Assembly (NCBI GenBank): GCA_947184155.2
Contig: CAMXCT020000254.1
Coordinates: forward strand, 202,001 to 266,000
From: Cladocopium goreaui
Lineage: Eukaryota > Sar > Dinophyceae > Suessiales > Symbiodiniaceae
Direction of reading: 5' to 3'
Length of the DNA stretch: 64,000 nt
Shown here: piece by piece, positions 42,659 to 52,235 of the stretch
Numbering within the stretch: the stretch's first letter is position 1
How the letters are laid out: each line of letters begins with the position of its first letter
Translations under genes and position numbers: made by a program
The notes under the pieces: model-generated
The model's input: only the letters and a program-made list of their open reading frames with translations
Database searches by the model: none
Told to the model about the DNA's origin: nothing

Positions 42659-44040
42659 GTAATGTCGCCATTAATATGGATATGACGTCATATGGCACAA
42701 ACATTTTTTTTTAAAAAAAAGTCTAAAATTACACATTTGACGTACCCTGTTACAAACTTACGCAGTGTTTAGCTGGGTAAATTAATGAAATAGTGCCGAA
42801 AGATAAGTACGAGCATTTATTCACATCTATTAACCTGCCTTTTCAAAGGTTGTCCAAATTTTACCGCTTACTTTCCAAAGTTGTGTCATGCCTGCGCCGG
42901 CACACAGGCGCTGGTCAACGGGCACCCCGAAAGGTCAGAGGTGGCCCTTCAAGAAAGCTGGCTCGACTCTTTGATGTAGCAACCCACGGCAAGACATACT
43001 TTCTGAGACATATGCTTATTATATCCATAGTTGGATATGCTGATTATAACCACAGTTGATCATAGTTGGATATGGTGATTAATTTTTAACCATAATAGTT
43101 ATATATAGTTAGATGCGGAATTTGGGATGTCGCCCTCTAGAAATGACTAACAGTTTGCCCTGGAACATCAAAAAAATATCTGATAGGTAAACCACCTAAA
43201 AATATCCACAAATTTCCAAATTGAACACTGCTGAATTACCAGATGGTACTTAGCATGTACTTAGCTTTACCATTTGGGATCCACAAATGGGGGTGCCCCT
43301 TTTTTCTATGGCGTGGCAAGTGAACATAAACAATGTTGAATTTAAATGATGTTATGGTAATTACAATAATTACACGCTAATTACCATATTTTATACACAA
43401 ACCCATTTGAGGGCTGCATGATCCCAAAACATTGCAGCATATGATGAGTGAGTTTGCCCCTTGCCATGCCATGAACATTTTTCCGGCAATTCTAAACTTC
43501 CATGCGCGACGAATCCCAATCCTATTGAACTTGACTATTAAATGGACCTACAACCTATGAAGGAACGACCAACCAAAGGGTGGTCATCCCCTGCCCTGTC
43601 TAACCGTCTACCCCTTGGTGATGTTCAATTGCTGTGGAACTATGGAACTGTGGAATGTTTTTTCAATGCGGCAATGAATTCTCCCACAGATTGAAGTACT
43701 CCGCCGCCGGGTATCCCTTTTGGATCCCTCTTCGGTTGCTCCAAAAGGCCACCACGAAGAAATTTTGACCCATTTGCCCTTGGCTATCACTAGGTCACTA
43801 GGATTTGCCTAAAACAGATTCCAAAACAAAACATAGATTTCAAAATGTGAAATTCCGCTAAGTGGTGGGTCAACCAATCAGAAAATACCGTGGTTGTTTC
43901 TCAAGTCATGCGGGGTCCCCGTCAGCACCTTCATCCAGGGCGAACCCAGGGCATAGCCAACCTGCCAGAAATGGAGCGGTAGCTAAACCACTGGCTACAC
44001 GCACTAGTCACTAAAAGAAATGTGTTCGTAATCACATGTG
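42659..44040. other. Unrecognised sequence, no supported gene
   Basis: Mixed-composition DNA. A 267-bp plus-strand frame at 42793-43059 lacks an ATG start and any known motif. Repeated phrases tagttggatatg(c/g)tgatta occur near 43028-43080. I see nothing else. Confidence 0.35.
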
Positions 44041-44930
44041 TCTCTTATATATTACATATATGCATACCTATGTATGTATATGTAAGATGCAAATTCTTTT
44101 TTTTTTTAAGATATACATTTATACACCTATTGTGTAATTGTGCATATATATATATATATACATATAAGAAGACAAACAAATATCTACATATCTAGTCTAT
44201 GCAAATGCAACTCCAGAGGCATGTGGGTGCCACCTCCATATAAGATGGTGTGCATACATATATATATATATATATATATGCATGTATGTATGAATGAATG
44301 TATGTATGAATGTATGAATGTATAAATATGTATAAATGTATGTATGTGTGTATGCATGTATGCATGCATGCATGCACGCATGGATGCAAGCACGTAAGCA
44401 TGTATACATATGTACGTATGTATATATATATATATGTATACGTATACGTATATGTACGTATTCGTATGTATACGTTCGTATACGTGTGTATGCGTATGTA
44501 TGCGTATGTATGCGTGCATATATATATATATAAATAAATACATACACGTATGATTACGTATGTATACGTATGTATACATGTGCATACGTATGTATACGTA
44601 TGTTTACGGGTGTATTGCGTGTGTATGTATATTACAGGTATGTATCATACGTATATATATATACGTATGTATACTGTATATGTATGTATGTATACGTACG
44701 TATGTATGCTTTTTTGTGCATGCATACATGCAAATATGAATATGCCTATTTCTCTTTCCCTATTTACATGTACATACATGTACACATGTATACATGGTGC
44801 ATGTGTGTAAAATACATGCATATGTACATATTCTGCATATGCATGCATTGAATAAACAGAGGCACGCAAACACACGCACACGCACACACACACATATATA
44901 TATATATATATGTATGCATATACGCATGAA
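44040..44930. repeat. ATGT / CGTATGTATA microsatellite field
   Basis: Alternating purine-pyrimidine repeats dominate: (AT)n, (ATGT)n, tacgtatgta and tgcatgcatg. Open frames rich in Tyr, Ile, His, Met, Cys and Val occur on both strands as by-products. Confidence 0.85.
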
Positions 44931-45563
44931 TTATCATGGATGGGTATGCCTGCAAGTACTGTACCTCATGGGAAACACCTGTAATGTTTGTTGATATTGG
45001 CATGCCACACGACGCCACACGAATTTCAACACAACCCAGGAGCCCCAATAATACATTACATAATGCCTCATTGAGGGGAGTATCTACGACTATCTTATCT
45101 AACATGTGCCTCTTCAATCTACCATCGGACAATAGTGGACGCGTCCACATGTAAAGTCCATCCAAGAACAAGGGGAGAAAACAAACCTTGGAATGATATC
45201 AAACAACCAATTCTTGGAATATTAATTCGAAAAAAATGAGTGTCAACTACTACCAATTATTGCACATGGCATGCTAGAGGCTGGTATGGAGTTGATTTTG
45301 ACTGATATTTGTACGTTCTGCGAGACAGTTCATGGCGACCTGTAGCGCCCTTGTGCAGTCGTATCTGAGTAACTTGGACCTCCTTCATCTGTGCTGTTCG
45401 GCGCAATCTCGTCCAGTTCATTCGCTATACACCTGTTCCTCAGCGGTGCCATTGACACTGCTATTACTTGCCTGGAAATGCTCTTACTTGTCTGTACACT
45501 GGTTAGCGATTTCAACATCAACAAAAACACAGTGATAAACACTGGTTTTCCGATATCCCCAAT

Positions 45564-45622
45564 GATCCCCAATGATCAACATGTAAACCAGCAAAACATC
45601 AATATGCTGATCATTGGGGATC
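45564..45622. repeat. 19-bp stem hairpin
   Basis: GATCCCCAATGATCAACAT (45564-45582) pairs with ATGCTGATCATTGGGGATC (45604-45622) with one mismatch, leaving a 21-nt loop. A partial direct copy of the arm (atccccaatgatcccc) lies just upstream. It is about 280 bp outside the left end of the three-gene transposon. Confidence 0.75.
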
Positions 45623-45903
45623 ATCCCAAATATGATTTCACCAAGAACCTGTGACAAGCCTACTGAAATCGTGATCCGTTCTGTGATTTGTTGGCTACAC
45701 ATATCTAATCAACTTACCTTTTACCAGCAAATATCCACTAAGGTATATATAAATAAAAAAATAAATCTGGCTGAATGTCGTCATAATCAGCAATCGGAAA
45801 AAAAAGGCGAAAGCGTGCCAGGAGTTACCCTTACAAGCGTTTACTAAGCATCATTTCTAGTGACCACCTGATTTCATATTCCCATATATATATATATATA
45901 TAT

Positions 45904-45925
45904 GGTACCCCCCCCCAAGACCTAC
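45904..45925 (+). repeat. Left terminal inverted repeat
   Basis: GGTA, nine C, AAGACCTAC. It matches the right end except for the second base and one C in the homopolymer. The outer flank is (AT)n at 45883-45903. Confidence 0.78.
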
Positions 45926-46067
45926 CAATTTCACAAAAGTACTGGTATTTACAGTAAAATTTGCTATTTTTGGTATGTAATTTTGGATTCCGGGATTTGG
46001 GGGATGTTATATAGTGTATATATACATATATATATATACATAGAGGATTCAAGCCTTGAATCCAACC

Positions 46068-46642
46068 CTTGTGGGAATCTTGGATCTTGGATCTTGAATC
46101 TTGCAAAGAATGCATTCAGAATGCATTCTTTCGGCAGGATTCAAGATTCAAGATTCAAGATTTCTGAGGACTCTTTGGAGCAAATCTTGAATCCACCCCC
46201 TGGATTCAAGATTCAAGATTCAAGATTTCTGGGGACTCTTTGGGGCAAATCTTGAATCCGGATTCAAGATTTGCTGGGGACTCTTTGGGGCAAATCTTGA
46301 ATCCTGGATTCAAGATTGAAAAGAGTCCCCAGAAATCTTGAATCTTGAATCCTGGATTCAAGATTTGCTGGAAAGAGTCCTCAGGAATCTTGAATCTTGA
46401 ATCCTGGATTCAAGATTTGCCCCAAAGAGTCCCCAGAAATCTTGAATCTTGAATCCTGGATTCAAGATTTGCTGGAAAGAGTCCTCAGGAATCTTGAATC
46501 TTGAATCCAGGGGGTGGATTCAAGATTTGCTCCAAAGAGTCCCTAGAAATCTTGAATCTTGAATCTTGAATCCTGCCGAAAGAATGCATTCTGAATGCAT
46601 TCTTTGCAAGATTCAAAATCCAAGATCCAAGTTTCCCACAAG
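46068..46642. promoter_or_regulatory. 575-bp imperfect palindrome upstream of the genes
   Basis: The arms run from cttgtggg at 46068 inward and from cccacaag at 46642 inward. Both contain, in mirror order, gaatcttgcaaagaatgc, attctttcggcaggattc, aagattcaagatttct and gactctttgg.gcaaatcttg. The region is built from attcaagattc-type units. It lies between the left end of the transposon and the first gene. It may be a transposase-binding or promoter region, but its role is inferred from position only. Confidence 0.7.
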
Positions 46643-46648
46643 ACTTTT

Positions 46649-46918
46649 GATCAAAATCTTGGATTTCTAAAGAAGTTTCATAGGGACTAGTAAGAGTATT
46701 CTGGCAAATTCCAAACCCAAGATTTGCACAAGACTTCTCCGCAATTCTTAGACCTTGGATCTTAGATCTTGGGAAGAATGCATGATCAAAATCTTGGATT
46801 CCTAAAGAATTTTCATAGGGATTGGTAAGAGTATTCTGGCAAATTCCAAACCCAAGATTTGCACAAGACTTCTCCGCAATTCTTAGATCTTGGATCTTAG
46901 ATATTGGGAAGAATGCAT
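46649..46918. repeat. 135-bp tandem duplication
   Basis: GATCAAAATCTTGGATT recurs at 46649 and 46784. The units share ttcatagggact.gtaagag, tattctggcaaattccaaac and gcacaagacttctccgc, and are about 95 percent alike. It directly precedes the first gene of the transposon. Confidence 0.85.
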
Positions 46919-47059
46919 TATGGATGCATTCCTTTAGGCTGGAAAAGACATAAATACAATTCCTGCCATCCATTGTCACTGCTCCATTCTTGCAATCCAT
47001 TGTCACTGCCCCAGTGCCATTCTTGTTCTCAGCTTTCATCGCTTCCCCTCTTATTTGCC

Positions 47060-47788
47060 ATGGCGTTCTTCAACGTGACCGGCACGGTGAATATGTCGCA
47101 AGGCAAGGCCATCATGACATTGACACCAGAGCCTGACATCAAAGTGACCATGACTCGACCGTCAACATCTCAGCTCCTGGAAAAAATCGGAGCAGGAACA
47201 GTCAAGGTTCATGACAGCCGCCATCCAGTTGCAAAGAGAGACCTGACGACTATGATGGACACGATTCAAAGGCAACTGCGCCTGCGTCCGGGAGGTGATG
47301 GTGAATGGAGTGCAGATGCCCAGCAGCGCTTAGAAAACTTACTGGCCAATCCGAAAAGGAGCACTGCAACTGTGCAATTGGCCTTGGAAGATGTGAAGCC
47401 ATCATCCTCCAGTTCCACTTTGGAAGAGAAGAAGCCAGCATCCTCGTCTTCCACATCCGATTCCGATTCGGATTCATCATCTTCCGAAGGTCCACAACAT
47501 CAGGCAGATGCTGAACTCGAGAAGAAAAGCAAGGAAGTGATCAAATGGAAAGAGGAGTTTGAGGGGATTTTCTCGGCATTGCATCACACCTCTTGCGAGC
47601 TTGCGAAGGCAACCGCTCAGATTGAGGAGCAGAATGAGATCATCGCAGGGCTGTCTCAGGAAAATGCCGCTTTGCGGCGCCGGCTACAGCCGGAAAACGC
47701 CGCGGATATCCCTATGGATATGGGTGAATCTTTGGCTGCTGAAGCTTCGTCTCCTGACTCTTCTGATCATGAAATGGCATCCGATTGA
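47060..47788 (+). CDS. Ser-rich coiled-coil protein, transposon gene 1
   Basis: 242 residues from ATG 47060, chosen because it is in a GCCATGG context and the upstream in-frame extension runs into the repeat region. Residues 1-113 form a mixed N-terminal region (MAFFNVTGTVNMSQG...) that I do not recognise. 114-150 is a Ser/Asp-rich acidic linker, and about 152-208 is a coiled coil (IEEQNEIIAGLSQENAALRR). There is no membrane segment. It is the first gene of the three-gene transposon. The stop at 47786-47788 overlaps an ATG-initiated frame (47769) that leads into the ATPase gene. The function is unknown; an adaptor or DNA-binding partner is a guess. Confidence 0.7.
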   Translation: MAFFNVTGTVNMSQGKAIMTLTPEPDIKVTMTRPSTSQLLEKIGAGTVKVHDSRHPVAKRDLTTMMDTIQRQLRLRPGGDGEWSADAQQRLENLLANPKRSTATVQLALEDVKPSSSSSTLEEKKPASSSSTSDSDSDSSSSEGPQHQADAELEKKSKEVIKWKEEFEGIFSALHHTSCELAKATAQIEEQNEIIAGLSQENAALRRRLQPENAADIPMDMGESLAAEASSPDSSDHEMASD

Positions 47789-47885
47789 TGTCGCTGAGAC
47801 AAGGGCATGCGGGTTGAAAAAGATGTATCTCTCATTGTGTCCGCTTGATGCACACTGAAAAGAAAAGCAGTCTGGCACTAGAGCC

Positions 47886-49787
47886 TTGAGCCTTAGTAAG
47901 GCAATCCAAGCATTGGGAAAGAAACCGTTATATCTACGACCCTTGGAAGAAGCCAAATGTGGGATTGTCGAAGTGGAAGAGCCCATCACATGCATTGGAT
48001 TCACCACTGATGCGTGCAGACCTTTGCAAAAGGGTGTGAAATCCATTACAGTTCTCTTTGATTTCCACAACGACATACCCTCATGTGGCGAACCAGTCGA
48101 CATTGGCCAGATCGCTATGCAATATCGATGGGATGATTTACCTGAACCCATCCGTTTCAAAGGCACTCCTCCGAGTACAACCAAAATGGACTTCGTGCAT
48201 GTGACCATGGCGAATGGAAACGTAGATGTTCTCAAAGTGCTCTATCTGCCACGTCCGATGTCCTTTCAAGCTGCCGAAGCTTTGTGCAGTGGGAAAGCTT
48301 ATATTCCAGTCTTTAGATCGGGGCCCTGGAACATCAAAAAGGGAGTGCAGTGGCTTCTCAATCATTTGGGAGGGTATCAACTTAGATGGTTTGCCCTTGA
48401 AGAGAAGACCCAGGCGGAGCATTCCTCAAAACCTACCTGGTCACCATCAAGGTCTGAGCTGGAAGAAGGCATCTACCATATCAATGCATTTGCCCCAGAA
48501 TGTGACGCTCTCAACGAGCAAACACTGTGGATCCTGCTCAACATCAAGCCTGACTCAAGCACACCTATTGCAGGATGGCCGGAGGCGAAGGTACGGCAAA
48601 TGTGCCAAAACAAAAGCAAGGGGCTTGGAGGTGCTGTGAGTATGACCGAGTTTCCCCTCACAACCTATAGCCTGAAGCCATTCTTGCACACTATCTTGCT
48701 ACCATACTTGTATCCACTGCTCATCAACTTTGGCCTCTTGCTGCTGGGTTGTCCTGGTGTGGGGAAAACGCCCTTTGTGATCACTCTGGCAATGGCGCTT
48801 GGTCGTTACCACGTTCGTCGATCTGGATGTGAAGGCCTGAAGGCTGGTTGGCGCCGAGCCAAATCCCTGGACAACTTCAGGCACAAAGCCCCTCAGGTTC
48901 AAGAGGCTCTCTTTCTAGACGACCCCGATCGAAGCAAGGTGCGCATAGCCGACCTGAAGAGTTTCCTTACATGTGATGAGGATGGAACGGTTGAGTCCAG
49001 GTACAACGATACCAAGATGTTACGGAATCAAATGAGGGCCTATGCGTCCAATGACTTGGCAGAAGAAAGACTTGATTGCAATGCAGGTGACACAGTGACT
49101 TCTGAAGCCAACTTCTTTAGCTTGCTTGATGAATTCTTCCGCCGTGACAGAGAGAAAGATGTCTTGGCAGTACTGAAACGCTCCATTGTCTTCATGTTCG
49201 GCAACCACGCTCTCTACCTTCGTTTGCCAAGTGCACATAGAGATGCCATTGTGCATCGGATTTGCCTGGAGGACGTGCATCTTGACTTGCTAGGTGAGCG
49301 GGACAAACCTTTGTATGGAAAGTACAAGGGAGGTACGATGGAGACTGGATCAAACTTTGATGCAGAGATTCTCCAGGAACAGGAAATCTTGGAGGAAGGA
49401 TTTCAGAAGATTGCAGGATATGAAAACCTGCAGGATTATGTTGCTTATGTGAACCACAAGCTTCAGGACAAACTTCTTTTCCGCAGTGCCCATGTTGTGC
49501 CACCATCATCCTGCCCTTCTACTCCAGAAGCCAATATGGATGTGGTCTGCCCTGTGCCTCCCATTGGCACTCAACCCTCGGGGCGTCGCCGTGGCAATTT
49601 CGTCTATCCCGATCGTCGACTACGGGCCAAGACTTCTCCACCACCATCGCAGCACATTGAGGAGTTGGCTGAGGATGCAGAAGCTGCATACCAAGATCCC
49701 ATGGAAGCGGAGCCTGAGGAACCGAAGAGTATGGATTTAGAGGCTGATGAAGAGGCAGCCCACTACATGGGACTGAATGGCATGTAG
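47886..49787 (+). CDS. P-loop ATPase (SF3/AAA+-like), transposon gene 2
   Basis: 633 open codons, numbered from 47886. Walker A is GCPGVGKT at 288-295. Walker B is ALFLDDPD with D345-D346. A segment CDEDGTVESRYND precedes RAYASND, where N389 sits in the sensor-1 (motif C) position. This order resembles SF3/Rep-type helicases and AAA+ ATPases. The N-terminal roughly 280 residues are unrecognised, and the C-terminus is acidic (about 590-633). The frame has no ATG at its start. The same phase is open from ATG 47769, with plausible coding (IDVAETRACGLKK), but is broken by TGA at 47856-47858. This could be a CGA-to-TGA mutation, an intron or a true boundary. By analogy with MuB, TnsC or IstB the protein may assist the transposase (inference). 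Confidence 0.75.
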   Translation: MSLSKAIQALGKKPLYLRPLEEAKCGIVEVEEPITCIGFTTDACRPLQKGVKSITVLFDFHNDIPSCGEPVDIGQIAMQYRWDDLPEPIRFKGTPPSTTKMDFVHVTMANGNVDVLKVLYLPRPMSFQAAEALCSGKAYIPVFRSGPWNIKKGVQWLLNHLGGYQLRWFALEEKTQAEHSSKPTWSPSRSELEEGIYHINAFAPECDALNEQTLWILLNIKPDSSTPIAGWPEAKVRQMCQNKSKGLGGAVSMTEFPLTTYSLKPFLHTILLPYLYPLLINFGLLLLGCPGVGKTPFVITLAMALGRYHVRRSGCEGLKAGWRRAKSLDNFRHKAPQVQEALFLDDPDRSKVRIADLKSFLTCDEDGTVESRYNDTKMLRNQMRAYASNDLAEERLDCNAGDTVTSEANFFSLLDEFFRRDREKDVLAVLKRSIVFMFGNHALYLRLPSAHRDAIVHRICLEDVHLDLLGERDKPLYGKYKGGTMETGSNFDAEILQEQEILEEGFQKIAGYENLQDYVAYVNHKLQDKLLFRSAHVVPPSSCPSTPEANMDVVCPVPPIGTQPSGRRRGNFVYPDRRLRAKTSPPPSQHIEELAEDAEAAYQDPMEAEPEEPKSMDLEADEEAAHYMGLNGM

Positions 49788-50052
49788 ACAAGTAGCCTAT
49801 AATTCGAATGCAGTAGATTCGTACAATAGCAAGATAGACTTGCGAAGTCGTGTCCGAGGGGAGAAGAAAAAAAAAGGAACATAGCCATCGCACGAAAAGG
49901 TTATGTTGTCGGTGTTGTGCAATCAAGGTCCGCTGTCTCCATCGAAGCACAAGTAATTGCAAGCGAAGCGAGCATCCATTCATGCATATTGCACTGCAGC
50001 ATACAGCTCAACTCTTGTGTTCCATATAGCCATCACTCAAGGCCATTGCGCT

Positions 50053-51294
50053 ATGCGTTCCAAATTCAATCCATTCCCGGCACCAAAGAAGGGCAAATCT
50101 CGTATGGTCTTGAAACGCCCAGCTTCTCAGAAGACGAAGGCAAAGTCTTGGCAGAATGTACCGTATACAAGGGGTGCTGCGGATGTTGGTCCGCGGGGTC
50201 TTCGCATGGACCAGACAAAGTGGAAGAGGTCCTTGCCAGACATCCTCCATGCGACCGACAAGGGGATCGTGCAGATGTTGATGCAGGACGGCTTGTTGCC
50301 TGATTGGCGTGGCAAAACTTGTCCTCGGTGTGAGAAGGGGAAGCTACGCGGTTGGGTGCAGAAGCCTGGTGACTCATCCCCTAAGCTTCGCTGCAATTCC
50401 AGGGGGTGCCAGGTCTACTTCAATCCGCATCACTTGCACCCTCTGTTTACAGAAGGTTATGGTGTGGCAGGTAGCCCCTTGCAGACTCAGGCTGCCCTAT
50501 TACTTCTCAAAATCAACAACATTCCAAACTCCACCATCCACAGGCTCATGCATGTGAATCACAAGGCCATCGAGGACTTGGACAAGCGATTGGCTTTACT
50601 ACGCAAGGAGTATGTGGAGGAGAAGGAGAAAGAGATTGTCTTCGGCAACGGAGCAGCGTGGCAGGATGTCGAGGCAGACGAAACTACATTCGACAAGAAG
50701 ACTATCACTGATGTGTCAGAGCTGGGCAACACCAAGAAGCCAATTGAGTGGGAACAATGGTGTGGTATTGTTCAGCGAGGGAAGCCGGAGTCGTTGGTCT
50801 TGCATCGTCTGAAGCCTGTTCGTACAGATGCACGTGCACCGGGACGCGGTGCAGTACGCAAAGTCGAGTGGCGTCCCCTTGCTGACCATTGGCTGAAGAA
50901 CAGAAAGGTTGTGTTGCACACGGATTCTGCCAAGAGTTATAGGGTCCGTGTTGCAGGGGTGTTGCACGATCGAGTAGTCCATTGCAAAAAACGCGTGAAA
51001 GTACGCGGCAAATGGAAATGGCAGGCGCCACGATATGTCAAAGTAGTGGAACACAAGCTTCCAGGCACAAAAAAAAAGATCCGTGTGAAAGCTGGCACCC
51101 AAGTGATTGACCGCTGCTGGCGTTTCTTAAAGGAGCGTCTCAGCCTTAATCAAAATACAAAAGCCGGGTCGAGCCTGCTGAGATCCAAACTCCGATCTGC
51201 TCAGTATCAGTATTGGTACAAAAATGCAGACATGTGGGTGGCGACCGGATCTCTGTTCCAATGGGCCGCAAAGCGCCTTATGGGCAAGAAGTGA
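50053..51294 (+). CDS. IS1595/ISXO2/Merlin-type transposase, transposon gene 3
   Basis: 413 residues from ATG 50053; the longer open frame starts with TTG. The N-terminus is basic (PAPKKGKSRMVLKRP). A zinc ribbon has C90, C93, C114 and C119, followed by a helix-turn-helix-like region. The RNase-H-fold core has VEADETTF with D209, HTDSAKSY with D291, and VIDRCWRFLKERL with D353. The last aligns with the family motif containing N..E..W..LK, so the third acidic residue is Asp where Glu is usual. The spacing D291-D353 is long because of a Lys/Arg-rich insertion (about residues 308-345). Near-terminal SLFQWAAKRLMGKK is basic. It should cut and join the element ends. The frame is intact. Confidence 0.85.
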   Translation: MRSKFNPFPAPKKGKSRMVLKRPASQKTKAKSWQNVPYTRGAADVGPRGLRMDQTKWKRSLPDILHATDKGIVQMLMQDGLLPDWRGKTCPRCEKGKLRGWVQKPGDSSPKLRCNSRGCQVYFNPHHLHPLFTEGYGVAGSPLQTQAALLLLKINNIPNSTIHRLMHVNHKAIEDLDKRLALLRKEYVEEKEKEIVFGNGAAWQDVEADETTFDKKTITDVSELGNTKKPIEWEQWCGIVQRGKPESLVLHRLKPVRTDARAPGRGAVRKVEWRPLADHWLKNRKVVLHTDSAKSYRVRVAGVLHDRVVHCKKRVKVRGKWKWQAPRYVKVVEHKLPGTKKKIRVKAGTQVIDRCWRFLKERLSLNQNTKAGSSLLRSKLRSAQYQYWYKNADMWVATGSLFQWAAKRLMGKK

Positions 51295-51510
51295 GCCGTA
51301 GAGCTTTGGGGAAAAATGCATTGCAATATATTGCTTCGGGTCTTCCGTGTTCACAATCGTGCCGAGAGCTTCTTTTTGATCCAATTTCTGCCAAGTCTTC
51401 TTCATGGAATATGTCTCGATTGGTGTCTCGTTGTTCCTCGGTCCAATTGAGTTATGCGCTATGATAATGCTACACATGGGCTCATGCATCCAAAGCAATA
51501 CATTCTCTGT

Positions 51511-52150
51511 CCTTTCCCACCCACCCAGGTGCTCTCAGTGTTCATGCACCTACGTGGTCAGTTTCTTCACATGTGCTATGCTACAGCTACATATGTGGGC
51601 AAGATGTGTCCAGGTGCATGCGTACAAGCTACTTTCCTGATGCAGTGTTACAATAGGTGAGAAGATAAGGAGAAAGACAAGGCAGTCAAGGACATATCTG
51701 GTACACAAAATGTCTCGTGTCTTGTTTGTCCTTTCCCACCCACCCAGGTGCTCTCAGTGTTCATGCACCTACGTGGTCAGTTTCTTCACATGTGCTATGC
51801 TACAGCTACATATGTGGGCGAGATGTGTCCAGGTGCATGCGCATAAGCTACTTTCCTGATGCAGTGTTGCGATAGGTGAGAAGATGAGAAGAAAGACAAG
51901 GCAGTCAAGGACATATCTGGTACACAAAATGTCTAGTGTATTGCTTGTCCTTTCCCACCCACCCAGGTGCTCTCAGTGTTCATGCACCTACGTGGTCAGT
52001 TTCTTCACATGTGCTATGCTACAGCTACATATGTGGGCGAGATGTGTCCAGGTGCATGCGCACAAGCTACTTTCCTGATGCAGTGTTGCAATAGGTGAGA
52101 AGATGAGAAGAAAGACAAGGCAGCCAAGGACGTACCTAATACAAAAAATG
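51511..52150. repeat. 219-bp tandem repeat, about 2.9 copies
   Basis: CCTTTCCCACCCACCCAGG starts at 51511, 51730 and 51949, exactly 219 bp apart. Units contain catgcacctacgtggtcag, gctatgctacagctacatat and a gaagat.ag.agaaagacaagg tail. The third unit runs into the right terminal repeat. This is the subterminal region of the transposon next to the transposase gene. Confidence 0.9.
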
Positions 52151-52170
52151 TAGGTCTTGGGGGGGGTAGC
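52150..52170 (-). repeat. Right terminal inverted repeat
   Basis: GTAGGTCTTGGGGGGGGTAGC, the reverse complement of the left end with one substitution and one fewer homopolymer base. The outer flank is (AT)n from 52171. Confidence 0.78.
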
Positions 52171-52235
52171 ATATATATATATATGTGTGTGTGTGGTCAA
52201 ATATATATATATATACATATATATATATATGGTCC

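Larger units (their letters stand above)
45904..52170 (+). mobile_element. Merlin/IS1595-like transposon with three genes
   Basis: This 6,267-bp segment has terminal inverted repeats: GGTAC9AAGACCTAC at 45904-45925 and, as reverse complement, GCTAC8AAGACCTAC at 52150-52170. Both ends abut (AT)n, and the adjacent 8 bp on each side read ATATATAT. This agrees with the 8-bp duplications of the IS1595/Merlin group, although low complexity weakens the evidence. Contents in order: a 575-bp palindrome, a 135-bp duplication, a coiled-coil protein, a P-loop ATPase, a zinc-ribbon DDE-type transposase, and a 219-bp tandem repeat. All genes are on the plus strand. Gene order and the matching ends suggest one autonomous unit. 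I know of no described eukaryotic Merlin element with an ATPase gene. Confidence 0.8.

Noticed and set aside
45883-52184. 8-bp ATATATAT duplication as proof of transposition
   Set aside because: Both flanks are (AT)n, so the match is expected by chance. I use it only as compatible evidence.
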